A DNA stretch of 64,000 bases from Yinghuangia soli (GTDB lineage: Bacteria > Actinomycetota > Actinomycetes > Streptomycetales > Streptomycetaceae), in the NCBI RefSeq assembly GCF_021502675.1, contig NZ_JAKFHA010000004.1, forward strand, positions 180,565-244,564, in the 5' to 3' direction. Below are positions 32,851 through 40,895 of the stretch, piece by piece. The notes beneath the pieces are model-generated. The model worked only from the letters and a program-made list of their open reading frames with translations, did not search any database and was not told where the DNA came from. Positions within the stretch are counted from its first letter, which is position 1. Each line of letters begins with the position of its first letter. A program made the translations under genes and the position numbers.

Positions 32851-32900
32851 GAGATGATCATGCTGAGATGATCACGCCGAGATGATCATGGTGAGATCGG
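32851..32900. repeat. 14-bp tandem repeats between thiolase and amidohydrolase genes
   Basis: GAGATGATCATGCT, GAGATGATCACGCC and GAGATGATCATGGT follow each other at 32851, 32865 and 32879, then a partial fourth copy (GAGATCGG). Each unit includes TGATCA or TGATCAC. The array starts right after the thiolase stop (32901) on the minus strand and is the only clear element in this 193-bp gap. Confidence 0.7.
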
Positions 32901-34094
32901 CTAGCGCGTCACGATGATCGACGAGCCGTGCCCGAACAGGCCCTGGTTCGCGGTGATGCCGACCTTCGCGTTCGCCACCTGCCGGGCGCCGGCCTGGCCG
33001 CGCAGCTGCCAGGTCAGTTCGCAGACCTGGGCGATGGCCTGCGCGGGGACCGCCTCGCCGAACGAGCCGAGGCCGCCCGAGGCGTTGACCGGGATGCGGC
33101 CGGTGACCTCGGTCGCGCCGTCCCGCAGCAGCTTCTCGGCCTCGCCGCGGCCGCAGATCGCCAGGTCCTCGATCCAGTCCAGCTCGAGCGCGGTGGACAG
33201 GTCGTAGACCTCGGCCAGGCTCAGGTCCTCGGGGCCGAGGCCGGCCTCCTCGTACGCGGCGTGCGCGAGCGAGGCGCGGAAGGACAGGTCGTTCGGCTGC
33301 ACGGCGGCCGACGAGTCCGTCGCGATGTCGGGCATCTCGATGACCGCGCTGGGGAAGGTCGGGGTGACCGTGGAGACCGCCGAGATGCGCACCGGGTTGG
33401 TGGTCCGCTTGGCGGCGAACTCCTTGCTGCACAGCACGACTGCCGCGGCACCGTCCGAGGTGGCGCAGATGTCCATCAGGCGCAGCGGGTCGGCGACCAC
33501 CGGGGAGGCCGCGACGTCCTCGAGGGTGAACGCCTTCTTGTAGCGGGCGTTCGGGTTGTGCAGGCCGTTCTTGGCGTTCTTGACCTTGACCTTGGCAAAG
33601 TCCTCGACGGTCGCGCCGTACAGGTCGATGCGGCGGCGCGCGTACAGCCCGAAGTAGGTCGGGTTGGTGGCGCCGAGCACGTGGAAGCGCACCCAGTCCG
33701 GGTCGTCCGGGCGGTCGCCGCCGACCGGCGCGAAGAAGCCCTTGGGGGCGGCGTCGGCGCCGACCACCAGCGCGACGTCGACCAGGCCCGCGAGGATGTT
33801 GGCACGCGCGTTGGCGATGGCCTGCGAGCCGGACGCGCACGCGGCGTACGAGCTGGAGACGCGCGCGCCGGTCCAGCCGAGCGCCTGCGCGAAGGTGGCG
33901 CCCGCGACGAAGCCCGGGTAGCCGTTGCGGATGGTGTCCGCGCCCGCGACGTACTGGATGTCGCGCCAGTCGAGACCGGCGTCGGCGAGCGCGGCCTGCG
34001 CGGCCGTGATGCCGTACTCGACGAAGTTGCGGCCCCACTTGCCCCACGGGTGCATGCCCGCACCGAGGACGACGACCTCACGTTCGCGTGTCAT
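32901..34094 (-). CDS. Thiolase-family protein (SCP2/Ltp-type lipid-transfer thiolase)
   Basis: A 397-residue thiolase-fold protein. The acyl-accepting Cys is Cys86 in SYAACASGS. The second-half block reads NASGGLGSFGEAVPAQ where biosynthetic and degradative thiolases have GHPxG, and the C-terminal Cys motif is replaced by GLFGHGSS. This pattern fits the Ltp/SCP2-thiolase-like subfamily that pairs with DUF35 proteins, for example in steroid side-chain catabolism. Its start (ATG 34094) overlaps the stop of the DUF35 gene in an ATGA. The acyl-CoA substrate is unknown. Confidence 0.84.
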   Translation of the reverse strand: MTREREVVVLGAGMHPWGKWGRNFVEYGITAAQAALADAGLDWRDIQYVAGADTIRNGYPGFVAGATFAQALGWTGARVSSSYAACASGSQAIANARANILAGLVDVALVVGADAAPKGFFAPVGGDRPDDPDWVRFHVLGATNPTYFGLYARRRIDLYGATVEDFAKVKVKNAKNGLHNPNARYKKAFTLEDVAASPVVADPLRLMDICATSDGAAAVVLCSKEFAAKRTTNPVRISAVSTVTPTFPSAVIEMPDIATDSSAAVQPNDLSFRASLAHAAYEEAGLGPEDLSLAEVYDLSTALELDWIEDLAICGRGEAEKLLRDGATEVTGRIPVNASGGLGSFGEAVPAQAIAQVCELTWQLRGQAGARQVANAKVGITANQGLFGHGSSIIVTR

Positions 34095-34534
34095 GCGGAG
34101 GCTCCCGTCGGCTTGAACTTCCAGGTGGTGAAGACCTGGTCCTCGGTCTCGTACAGCACGCCCGGGACGATCTCGACCTCGGCGCCGACGGTCAGGTCGT
34201 CGACCGTGATGCCCGGCTCGGCCTGGCCGAGGACGATCATGCCCTCCTCGGCGAGCTGCACCGCGACGATGGTGAACGGCACCCACTCGACGTCCGGGTC
34301 GGACACGTACGGGGCGGGCGGCCGGTATCCGGCGTTGGTGTACGACCACACGGTGCCGCGGCCCGAGAGCTTGAGCTCCTCGAACTCGGTGCCCGCGCAC
34401 GCGGGGTTCTTGCAGAACGTGTCCTGCCGGGGGAAGAACACGGTCCCGCAGGCGGTACACCGGGTGCCGAGGAGGCGGAAGTCCTCGTCGTCCGTGGTGA
34501 ACCAGCCGGGGACCACAGGCTTGTGGTCCTTCAT
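34091..34534 (-). CDS. Zn-ribbon OB-fold acyl-CoA-binding protein (DUF35)
   Basis: A 147-residue DUF35 protein. A rubredoxin-like zinc ribbon is formed by Cys26, Cys29, Cys41 and Cys46, followed by an OB fold (GTVWSYTNAG, then VPFTIVAVQLAEEGMIVLGQ). Such proteins pair with thiolases or hydratases and help bind the acyl-CoA. AAGGAGG lies about 9 nt before ATG 34534. It is the first gene of the operon with the thiolase; translational overlap supports a complex. Confidence 0.88.
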   Translation of the reverse strand: MKDHKPVVPGWFTTDDEDFRLLGTRCTACGTVFFPRQDTFCKNPACAGTEFEELKLSGRGTVWSYTNAGYRPPAPYVSDPDVEWVPFTIVAVQLAEEGMIVLGQAEPGITVDDLTVGAEVEIVPGVLYETEDQVFTTWKFKPTGASA

Positions 34535-34657
34535 CGCCTGGGCCTCCTTCGTCTCGGGTGCAGTCCTCTCCGGGACGGGCGGCCGGGAGGGCCGGGCCGG
34601 GGCCGGTGGAGGCTGGCGGTTGCTCGGGCAGGGGCCGCGAAGGCCCCCACCCTATTC

Positions 34658-34672
34658 TGACGGTACGTCAGT
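34658..34672. promoter_or_regulatory. Palindromic operator of the DUF35-thiolase operon
   Basis: CTGACGGTACGTCAG has perfect 6-bp arms around GTA. On the minus strand a -10-like TAGGGT lies next to it (about 34648-34653), so a bound repressor would block that promoter. It is typical of TetR sites in acyl-CoA metabolism, but no regulator gene is nearby. Confidence 0.6.
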
Positions 34673-34717
34673 TACCCGAGGCAAGGTGGTGGGCAGTAGC
34701 CCTGCTCACACCCCTGC

Positions 34718-35650
34718 TCACACGCCGCGCGCGGCCGGCGGCCGGTAGTCGCGCGGGACCAGCCCGGAACGCCGCCACAGCGCCAGTCCTGGGCCGCCCA
34801 TCAGGTCGTTCTCCTCGAAGAAGCGCACCAGCCGCTTGGCCCAGTCCTGCATGGTCTGATTGCGGTGCGGGTTGGCCAGCGCCTCGCGCCGGGCGGTCTT
34901 CGGGTCCAGCCCGACCGCCGCGTAGACCTCCGGGTGGATCAGGTGCAGCGAGATGACGTGCGCCGAGCGCGCGATGATCAGCCGGGTGAGCGCCATCTCG
35001 GCCTTGTTCAGGCGCGGCGCGCGGCGGATGACCTCCTCGCGGGCATACCGCACGTGCCGGGCCTCCTCGATCACGTGGATGCGCGAGACGTTGCGGGTCA
35101 GCGGCTGGATGGCCTCGTCCTGCATCATCTCGCGCTGCGCGGTGTCCAGGATCTCCTCGGCGATCAGCGCGCACGCGAAGGTCTGGATGCCCATGCCGAC
35201 GGTCTTCATCAGCCGGCCCAGCTCGTGGGCGTGCCGGCGGGGGCGGTAGTTCGGGCACTCGAACTTCTCGACCATGCGGCCGAACATCGTCGAATGCCGG
35301 CACTCGTCGGCTATCTCGGTGAAGGCGTACTGGACATGACGGCTCGTCATGTCCTGGTCGTAGGCATGCCTGATGAGCAGCTGCATCAGGATCACCTCGA
35401 ACCAGATCCCGACGCTCGCGGTGCTGGCGACCTCGTGCCGGGTCAGGTCGATGCGCTGCTGCCGGCTCATCCGCTCCCAGGTGCGGGTGCCGTAGAGCGT
35501 GCAGCGCTTCTCGTCGATGAAGAACGTGTCGGGCAGCAGCGGGGCGTCCCAGTCGATCTCGGTCAGCGGGTCGAACGAGTTCTTCGCGGACGCCGCCAGC
35601 AGGCGCTCCGCGGTCAGTTCGCGGTCCTTGGTGCCTTCCTTGACCGGCAT
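34718..35650 (-). CDS. AurF-like diiron oxygenase
   Basis: A 310-residue non-haem diiron protein with a ferritin-like helical core. Metal-ligand motifs are EIADECRHS (E-x-x-x-H) near residue 115, and EEARHVRY near 198, with further Glu residues in AEEILD. It resembles the p-aminobenzoate N-oxygenase AurF family, which oxidises amines or related substrates with O2. ATG 35650 has GAGGAGG 7-8 nt upstream. It shares a divergent promoter region, with the 35725-35741 palindrome, with acetoacetyl-CoA synthetase. Confidence 0.8.
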   Translation of the reverse strand: MPVKEGTKDRELTAERLLAASAKNSFDPLTEIDWDAPLLPDTFFIDEKRCTLYGTRTWERMSRQQRIDLTRHEVASTASVGIWFEVILMQLLIRHAYDQDMTSRHVQYAFTEIADECRHSTMFGRMVEKFECPNYRPRRHAHELGRLMKTVGMGIQTFACALIAEEILDTAQREMMQDEAIQPLTRNVSRIHVIEEARHVRYAREEVIRRAPRLNKAEMALTRLIIARSAHVISLHLIHPEVYAAVGLDPKTARREALANPHRNQTMQDWAKRLVRFFEENDLMGGPGLALWRRSGLVPRDYRPPAARGV

Positions 35651-35724
35651 ACGCGGCCTCCTCGTCGTCCGTGGCCGTCCAGGGTGGTCCGGCGGGCGCG
35701 GGGCAGCGCGGCCTCGCCGTGTGG

Positions 35725-35741
35725 TGTTACCGCAAGTAACA
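35725..35741. promoter_or_regulatory. Palindromic operator TGTTAC-N5-GTAACA
   Basis: A perfect 6-5-6 inverted repeat between the divergent diiron oxygenase and acetoacetyl-CoA synthetase starts. It sits centrally in the gap and could regulate both. Confidence 0.6.
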
Positions 35742-35858
35742 TCCCGCCTGAGGCGGCAACCTGTCAACCGTCCGGCGGCGCGCCGCAGGGTGCGCGGCGG
35801 CCCTGCGGGTGGCATCCTCGGGCCCGGTCCCGAGTACCGAACGCCCGGAGGTGTGCGC

Positions 35859-37916
35859 ATGACCGCCGTACCCGAGCCGTCCGCCGAGCCGCCCGCCGCG
35901 GCGCCCGAGATCCTGTGGCGGCCCTCCGAGGAACGCGTCCGCACCGCCCGCATCACCGACTTCGCGGCCCGGGTCGCCGAGGACCGCGGCCTGGAGCCGT
36001 TCGCGGACTACGCCGACCTGTGGGCCTGGTCGGTCTCCGAACCGGACGCCTTCTGGGGCTCGGTCTGCGCCTACTTCGACGTCGCCTTCTCGGCCCCGCC
36101 GATGCGCATCCTCGCGGCCGCCGACATGCCCGGCGCCACCTGGTTCCCCGGCGCCCGGCTCAACTACGCCCGGCACGCGCTGCGGCGCGCCGAGACCCAC
36201 CCGGACGAGACCGCCCTCGTGCACATCGACGAGACTCTCGTCCCGCGCGACGTCACCTGGGGCGAACTGCGCCGCCGCACCGCCGCCTTCGCCCACCACC
36301 TGCGCGAACTCGGGGTGGGCCCGGGGGACCGGGTCGCGGCCTACCTGCCCAACATCCCCGAGGCCGTCGTCGCCCTGCTGGCCTGCGCGAGCATCGGCGC
36401 CGTCTGGTCCTCCTGCGCCCCCGACTTCGGCGCCCGCAGCGTCCTGGACCGGCTGCAGCAGATCGAACCCGCCGTGCTCATCGCCGCGGACGGCTACCGC
36501 TACGCCGGCAAGGAGATCGACCGGCGCGCCGAAGTCGCCGAACTGCGCCGCGAACTCCCGACCGTCCGGCACACCGTGCACGTCCCGCTGCTCGGCACCC
36601 CGGCCCCCGACGGCGCCCTTGCCTGGGACGACCTGGTCAAGGGCGAGCACGAGGACGACTTCGAACCCGTCGACTTCGACTACCCGCTGTGGATCCTCTA
36701 CTCGTCCGGCACCACCGGCCTGCCCAAGGCCATCGTGCAGGGCCACGGCGGCATCCTCCTCGAGCACCTCAAGCACAACGCCCTGCATCTGGACCTCGGC
36801 CCCGGCGACCGGTTCTTCTGGTTCACCTCGACCGGCTGGATGATGTGGAACCTGCTGGTCGGCGGCCTCCTCGTCGGGTCGACGATCGTGCTCTACGACG
36901 GCAGCCCCGGCCACCCCGGCCCCGACGTCCAGTGGACCGTCGCGGAACGCACCGGCGCGACGGTCTACGGCACCTCCGCTGCGTACGTCATGGCCTGCCG
37001 CAAGCGCGGCCTGCGCCCCCGCGAGACCCACGACCTGGCCAAGGTCCGCTGCATCGGCACCACCGGCTCGCCGCTCCCGCCGGACGGCTTCCGCTGGGTC
37101 TACGAGGACGCCGCCCCCGACGTCTGGCTCGCCTCGGTCAGCGGTGGCACCGACGTGTGCAGCGCCTTCATCGGCGGCGTCCCCACCCTCCCCGTCCACC
37201 TCGGCGAACTGCAGGCCCGGCACCTCGGCTGCGCGGTGCACGCCTGGGACGAGAACGGCAACCCGGTCGTCGACCAGGTCGGCGAACTGGTCCTCACCGC
37301 CCCCATGCCGTCCATGCCCACCCGCTTCTGGAACGACCCGGACAACGAGCGGTACAAGGCCAGCTACTTCGACACGTACCCCGGCGTCTGGCGGCACGGC
37401 GACTGGATCACCGTCACCTCCCGCGGCACTGTCGTGGTGCACGGCCGCTCCGACTCCACCCTCAACCGGCAGGGCGTCCGGATGGGCTCCGCGGACATCT
37501 ACGAGGCCGTCGAGCGCATCCCCGAGATCGCCGAATCCCTCGTCGTCGGCATCGAGCAGGCCGACGGCGGCTACTGGATGCCGCTCTTCGTCGTCCCCGC
37601 CCCCGGCATCGAACTCGACGACGCGCTGCGCGAGCGCATCAAGCACGTCATCCGCACCGAGGTCTCCCCGCGGCACGTCCCCGACGAGATCATCGCGGCG
37701 CCCGGCGTTCCGCACACCCTCACCGGCAAGCGCATCGAGATCCCGGTCAAGAAGCTGCTGCAAGGCCGCGCCCTCGACGACGCGGTCAACCCGGGATCGG
37801 TGGACGACATGGAGGTGCTGGGCTTCTACGCCCGCCTCGGCGCGGCCCGCAGCGCGGCGAAAGCCGGTCCCGAGCAGCCGCCGCAGGCGGGCCCCGAGGC
37901 ACCGCCGCAGGAGTGA
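35859..37916 (+). CDS. Acetoacetate-CoA ligase
   Basis: A 685-residue ANL-superfamily enzyme that activates acetoacetate (or another 3-oxoacid) with ATP and CoA. Motifs: YSSGTTGLPKAIVQ (phosphate loop, about residues 281-294), FTSTGWMMWN, GRSDSTLNRQGVRMG (hinge), and the C-terminal catalytic Lys in TLTGKRIE. Length and the N-terminal ACAS-N-like region fit acetoacetyl-CoA synthetases rather than shorter acyl ligases. GGAGG precedes ATG 35859 by 7 nt. Acetoacetyl-CoA would be a thiolase substrate, in line with the neighbouring genes. Confidence 0.88.
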   Translation: MTAVPEPSAEPPAAAPEILWRPSEERVRTARITDFAARVAEDRGLEPFADYADLWAWSVSEPDAFWGSVCAYFDVAFSAPPMRILAAADMPGATWFPGARLNYARHALRRAETHPDETALVHIDETLVPRDVTWGELRRRTAAFAHHLRELGVGPGDRVAAYLPNIPEAVVALLACASIGAVWSSCAPDFGARSVLDRLQQIEPAVLIAADGYRYAGKEIDRRAEVAELRRELPTVRHTVHVPLLGTPAPDGALAWDDLVKGEHEDDFEPVDFDYPLWILYSSGTTGLPKAIVQGHGGILLEHLKHNALHLDLGPGDRFFWFTSTGWMMWNLLVGGLLVGSTIVLYDGSPGHPGPDVQWTVAERTGATVYGTSAAYVMACRKRGLRPRETHDLAKVRCIGTTGSPLPPDGFRWVYEDAAPDVWLASVSGGTDVCSAFIGGVPTLPVHLGELQARHLGCAVHAWDENGNPVVDQVGELVLTAPMPSMPTRFWNDPDNERYKASYFDTYPGVWRHGDWITVTSRGTVVVHGRSDSTLNRQGVRMGSADIYEAVERIPEIAESLVVGIEQADGGYWMPLFVVPAPGIELDDALRERIKHVIRTEVSPRHVPDEIIAAPGVPHTLTGKRIEIPVKKLLQGRALDDAVNPGSVDDMEVLGFYARLGAARSAAKAGPEQPPQAGPEAPPQE

Positions 37917-38017
37917 ACCGGGAGCCGGTCCGGCCCTGCCGATGAGTTTCCGGGCCCGCCGCGGTCTACCACTCGACGGAGCACCAGAGGACACGACCGA
38001 CACACCGGGAGCACGCC

Positions 38018-38646
38018 ATGGGCCGCATCGGCATCGAACTGTTCGCCACCCTCGACCTCGTCGGGCAGGCCCCGGGGGCCCCGACGAGGACCCCGAGGGG
38101 TTCCCGTTCGGCGGCTGGCAGGCGCCGCTGTTCGACGAGGTCTCCGGGGCGCGCGTCCTGGCCGCCTACAAGGGCACCGACGCCCTCCTGCTCGGCCGGC
38201 GCACGTACGACATCTTCGCCGCGTACTGGCCGTACCAGGAGGGCGGCCAGGACAACGAGATCGCCGAGCTGTTCAACCGCATCCCCAAGTACGTGGCCTC
38301 GCGCGGCAAGCCCGACCTGACCTGGGCCGGGTCCACTCAGCTCGGCCCGGACCTGCCCGCCGCGGTCCGCGAGATCCGGGACCGGCACGAGCAGATCAAG
38401 GTCGTCGGCAGCCTGGACCTCGTGCAGACGCTGCTCCGCGAGCGGCTCTTCGACGAGATCGACCTGTGGCTGCACCCGGTCACGCTCGGCGTCGGCAAGA
38501 AGGTCTTCGACGGCGGCGTGGTGCCCGCGAACCTCACCCTGCTCGAACCGCCCGCGGCCGGCCCCAAGGGCGTCGTGAACCTGCGCTACGGACTCGCCGA
38601 AGGCACCCCGCAGACCGGCGACATGAGCGAGCCGCGGGAGGGCTGA
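38018..38646 (+). pseudogene. RibD/dihydrofolate reductase-like protein with frameshift
   Basis: ATG 38018 with GGGAG 7 nt upstream starts MGRIGIELFATLDLVGQAPG, the typical beginning of RibD C-terminal-domain reductases. At the five-G run 38074-38078 the frame is lost, while the rest of the protein (DPEGFPFGGWQAPLF, LLGRRTYDIFAAYW, LLRERLFDEIDLWLHP, VGKKVFDGG) continues in another frame to 38646. One extra G would restore an intact protein of about 209 residues. Either a sequencing or assembly homopolymer error, or a recent inactivation. Confidence 0.72.
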
Positions 38647-38744
38647 GCACCCGCGCCGGCCGTATCGCCGGCACCGGCGGGCGCCCCGGCCCGGCACACC
38701 CGTACGGGTGACCGCCGAATGGCAGCCGGGACGCCCGCCGGGCG

Positions 38745-40118
38745 ATGATGCCGAACATGTACCGGCCCCGAGGCAACCGGACCCTGTCCGCGCGCTTATG
38801 GCTCCCGCTCGGCCTGGTCCTCGCCGCCGCCGCGGCGACCGCCTGGGTGTGGACCGTACGGCACCAGCCCGACTGGCTGTGGCGGCTCATAGACCTCCAG
38901 GTCTACGACGCGGCCGGCGACACCCTCCAGCGCAGCCAGCACCGGCTCTACACGCGCCGCTTCGGCGACGGCAAGCTGCCCTTCATCTACCCGCCGTTCG
39001 CCGCCCTGGTCTTCTACAAACTGCCGTTCGCGTTCGGCACCCTCAAGCTCTTCGTCACCGGACTGAGCGCCGCGTCCCTCGTCGCCGTGGTCTGGGCCTC
39101 GTGGGGCATGCTCGGCTACCGCCGCGACCTCGGCCGGGCCGGCGCCACGCTGGTCGTGGCCGCCGTCGCGCTGTGGCTCGAACCGGTCCAGCAGACCCTG
39201 ATCTTCGGCCAGGTCAACCTGATCCTGATGGCCGCGGTCGTGCTCGACCTCGCCCAACCCGACGCCCGCTGGTGGAAGGGCGTCGGCATCGGCCTGGCCA
39301 CCGGCTTCAAGCTCACCCCCGCGATCTTCGTGGTCTACCTGCTGCTCACCCGGCGCTTCCGGGCTGCCGCGGTCGCGGCCGGCACCTTCGCCGCGACCGT
39401 GCTCGGCGCCTGGGCACTCGTCCCGCGCGCCTCGCGCACCTTCTGGTCCGACGTCATGGGCATCGGCGACCAGGTCGGCCAGGGCTTCATCTCGAACCAG
39501 TCGCTCAACGGCATGCTGCGCCGCGTCTTCGCCGAAGGCCCCGCCGAGAAGCCCCTGTGGCTGCTCCTCGCCGCCGCGACCGCCGTGCTCGGCATGGGCG
39601 CCGCCGTCCTCCTGTCCCGGCAGGGCCGCGAGCTCGCCGCGGTGCTCACCTGCGCGGTCACCGGACTCCTCGTCTCGCCGATCTCGTGGACCCACCACTG
39701 GGTCTGGGTCGTCCCGGCCCTGGTCCTGGCCGTGCACCTCGCCCTCACCCGGGCCCGGACCGCCGGACCGCCCCCGCTGCGCGCCGCCTGGCCGCTGCTC
39801 CCGCTCGTGCTCGCGCTGCTCGCCTTCGCCTGGCCCATGTCCCTGCCCGGCCGCCCCGCACTGACCCCGCAGGGCCTGCTGTGGCGGCTGCCGTACGACG
39901 CGGGCCGCGAGCACCACTGGACGCCGGTGCAGTTCCTGGCCGGCAACGCGTACGTCTTCGCCGGCCTCCTGATCGTCGGGCTCGCCGCCCGGACCGCCTG
40001 GCGCGGCCACCGCGCCGGAGCCGGGCGCGGCGGCCCGCACCGGGGGCGTGCGTCGGCCGGCGGCCCCCACCCGGATACGCTCGAGGCGTCAGTGCCCACC
40101 GGCGGTCGTACGCCCTGA
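38745..40118 (+). CDS. GT87-family polyprenyl-phosphate mannosyltransferase-like membrane protein
   Basis: A 457-residue membrane protein with about nine to ten hydrophobic segments. The first periplasmic-side loop has DLQVYDAAGDTLQ and FIYPPFAALVF, the DUF2029/GT87 pattern of alpha-mannosyltransferases such as PimE, which use polyprenyl-phosphate-mannose. The start may be ATG 38745, 38748 or 38757. Its position before the CDP-alcohol phosphatidyltransferase and the mannose-1-phosphate guanylyltransferase-like gene fits cell-envelope mannosylation or glycolipid synthesis. Confidence 0.8.
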   Translation: MMPNMYRPRGNRTLSARLWLPLGLVLAAAAATAWVWTVRHQPDWLWRLIDLQVYDAAGDTLQRSQHRLYTRRFGDGKLPFIYPPFAALVFYKLPFAFGTLKLFVTGLSAASLVAVVWASWGMLGYRRDLGRAGATLVVAAVALWLEPVQQTLIFGQVNLILMAAVVLDLAQPDARWWKGVGIGLATGFKLTPAIFVVYLLLTRRFRAAAVAAGTFAATVLGAWALVPRASRTFWSDVMGIGDQVGQGFISNQSLNGMLRRVFAEGPAEKPLWLLLAAATAVLGMGAAVLLSRQGRELAAVLTCAVTGLLVSPISWTHHWVWVVPALVLAVHLALTRARTAGPPPLRAAWPLLPLVLALLAFAWPMSLPGRPALTPQGLLWRLPYDAGREHHWTPVQFLAGNAYVFAGLLIVGLAARTAWRGHRAGAGRGGPHRGRASAGGPHPDTLEASVPTGGRTP

Positions 40119-40131
40119 TCAGGAGACACGA

Positions 40132-40806
40132 GTGGTCGAGGCGTCACCGTCCCGCGCATCCGAGCCCCGCGAAACCGACGGGTCCGGCCCGGCAGGCGGC
40201 AACCCGGTCACCACCGACCGGATCTTCACCATCCCGAACCTGCTGAGCTTCGCGCGCCTGCTCGGGGTGCCGGTGTTCCTGTGGCTGATCCTGTGGCCCG
40301 AGTTCGGCGGCCCCAAGCACGACGTGGCCGCGCTCGTCATCCTGATGGTCAGCGGCTTCACCGACTGGCTGGACGGCAAGCTGGCCCGCAAGTGGAACCA
40401 GATCAGCCGGCTCGGCCAGATCCTCGACCCCGCGGCCGACCGGCTCTACATCATCTCCACGCTGATCGGCCTGACCGTCCGGGACATCCTGCCGCTGTGG
40501 GTGACCGGCATCCTGGTGGCCCGGGAACTGTTCATCGCCGCGCTGTTCCCGTACCTGCGGGCGCACGGCTACGGCCTCCTCCCGGTGAGCTTCATCGGCA
40601 AGGCGGCCACCTTCAACCTCATGTACTCCTTCCCCTGCCTGCTGCTCAGCGACGGCACCGGACGTGTCGCAACTCTCGCGGCGATCTTCGGGTGGGCCTT
40701 CGCGTGGTGGGGTATCGCCCTCTACTGGTGGGCAGGAGTCCTGTACGCGGTCCAGGCCCGGCGCCTGGTGTCCGAGGTGAAACAGGCAGAGGCCGGCTAC
40801 GCGTAG
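40132..40806 (+). CDS. CDP-alcohol phosphatidyltransferase
   Basis: A 224-residue membrane enzyme that joins an alcohol to CDP-diacylglycerol. The catalytic signature D-G-x2-A-R-x8-G-x3-D-x3-D is intact (DGKLARKWNQISRLGQILD, then AAD). It has about five membrane spans. It is the positional counterpart of PgsA2 (Rv1822) in the mycobacterial order, but phosphatidylglycerol-phosphate or phosphatidylinositol-phosphate activity cannot be decided here. GTG 40132 follows AGGAG by 6 nt, just after the GT87 gene. Confidence 0.9.
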   Translation: MVEASPSRASEPRETDGSGPAGGNPVTTDRIFTIPNLLSFARLLGVPVFLWLILWPEFGGPKHDVAALVILMVSGFTDWLDGKLARKWNQISRLGQILDPAADRLYIISTLIGLTVRDILPLWVTGILVARELFIAALFPYLRAHGYGLLPVSFIGKAATFNLMYSFPCLLLSDGTGRVATLAAIFGWAFAWWGIALYWWAGVLYAVQARRLVSEVKQAEAGYA

Positions 40807-40823
40807 CACGGCCCTGCCTTGCC

Positions 40824-40866
40824 GCCCGCGAGGCTTCCGCAACGACGGAAGCCACTCCGCGCGGGC
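40824..40866 (+). terminator. Two-part hairpin in the 5' leader of the guanylyltransferase gene
   Basis: An outer stem GCCCGCG (40824-40830) / CGCGGGC (40860-40866) encloses a perfect inner stem GGCTTCCG (40832-40839) / CGGAAGCC (40846-40853). It lies between the phosphatidyltransferase stop and the next start, so it may be a terminator or an attenuator. Confidence 0.6.
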
Positions 40867-40895
40867 GAAGCGAGTGAAGAGGAGGACGTGACTCG

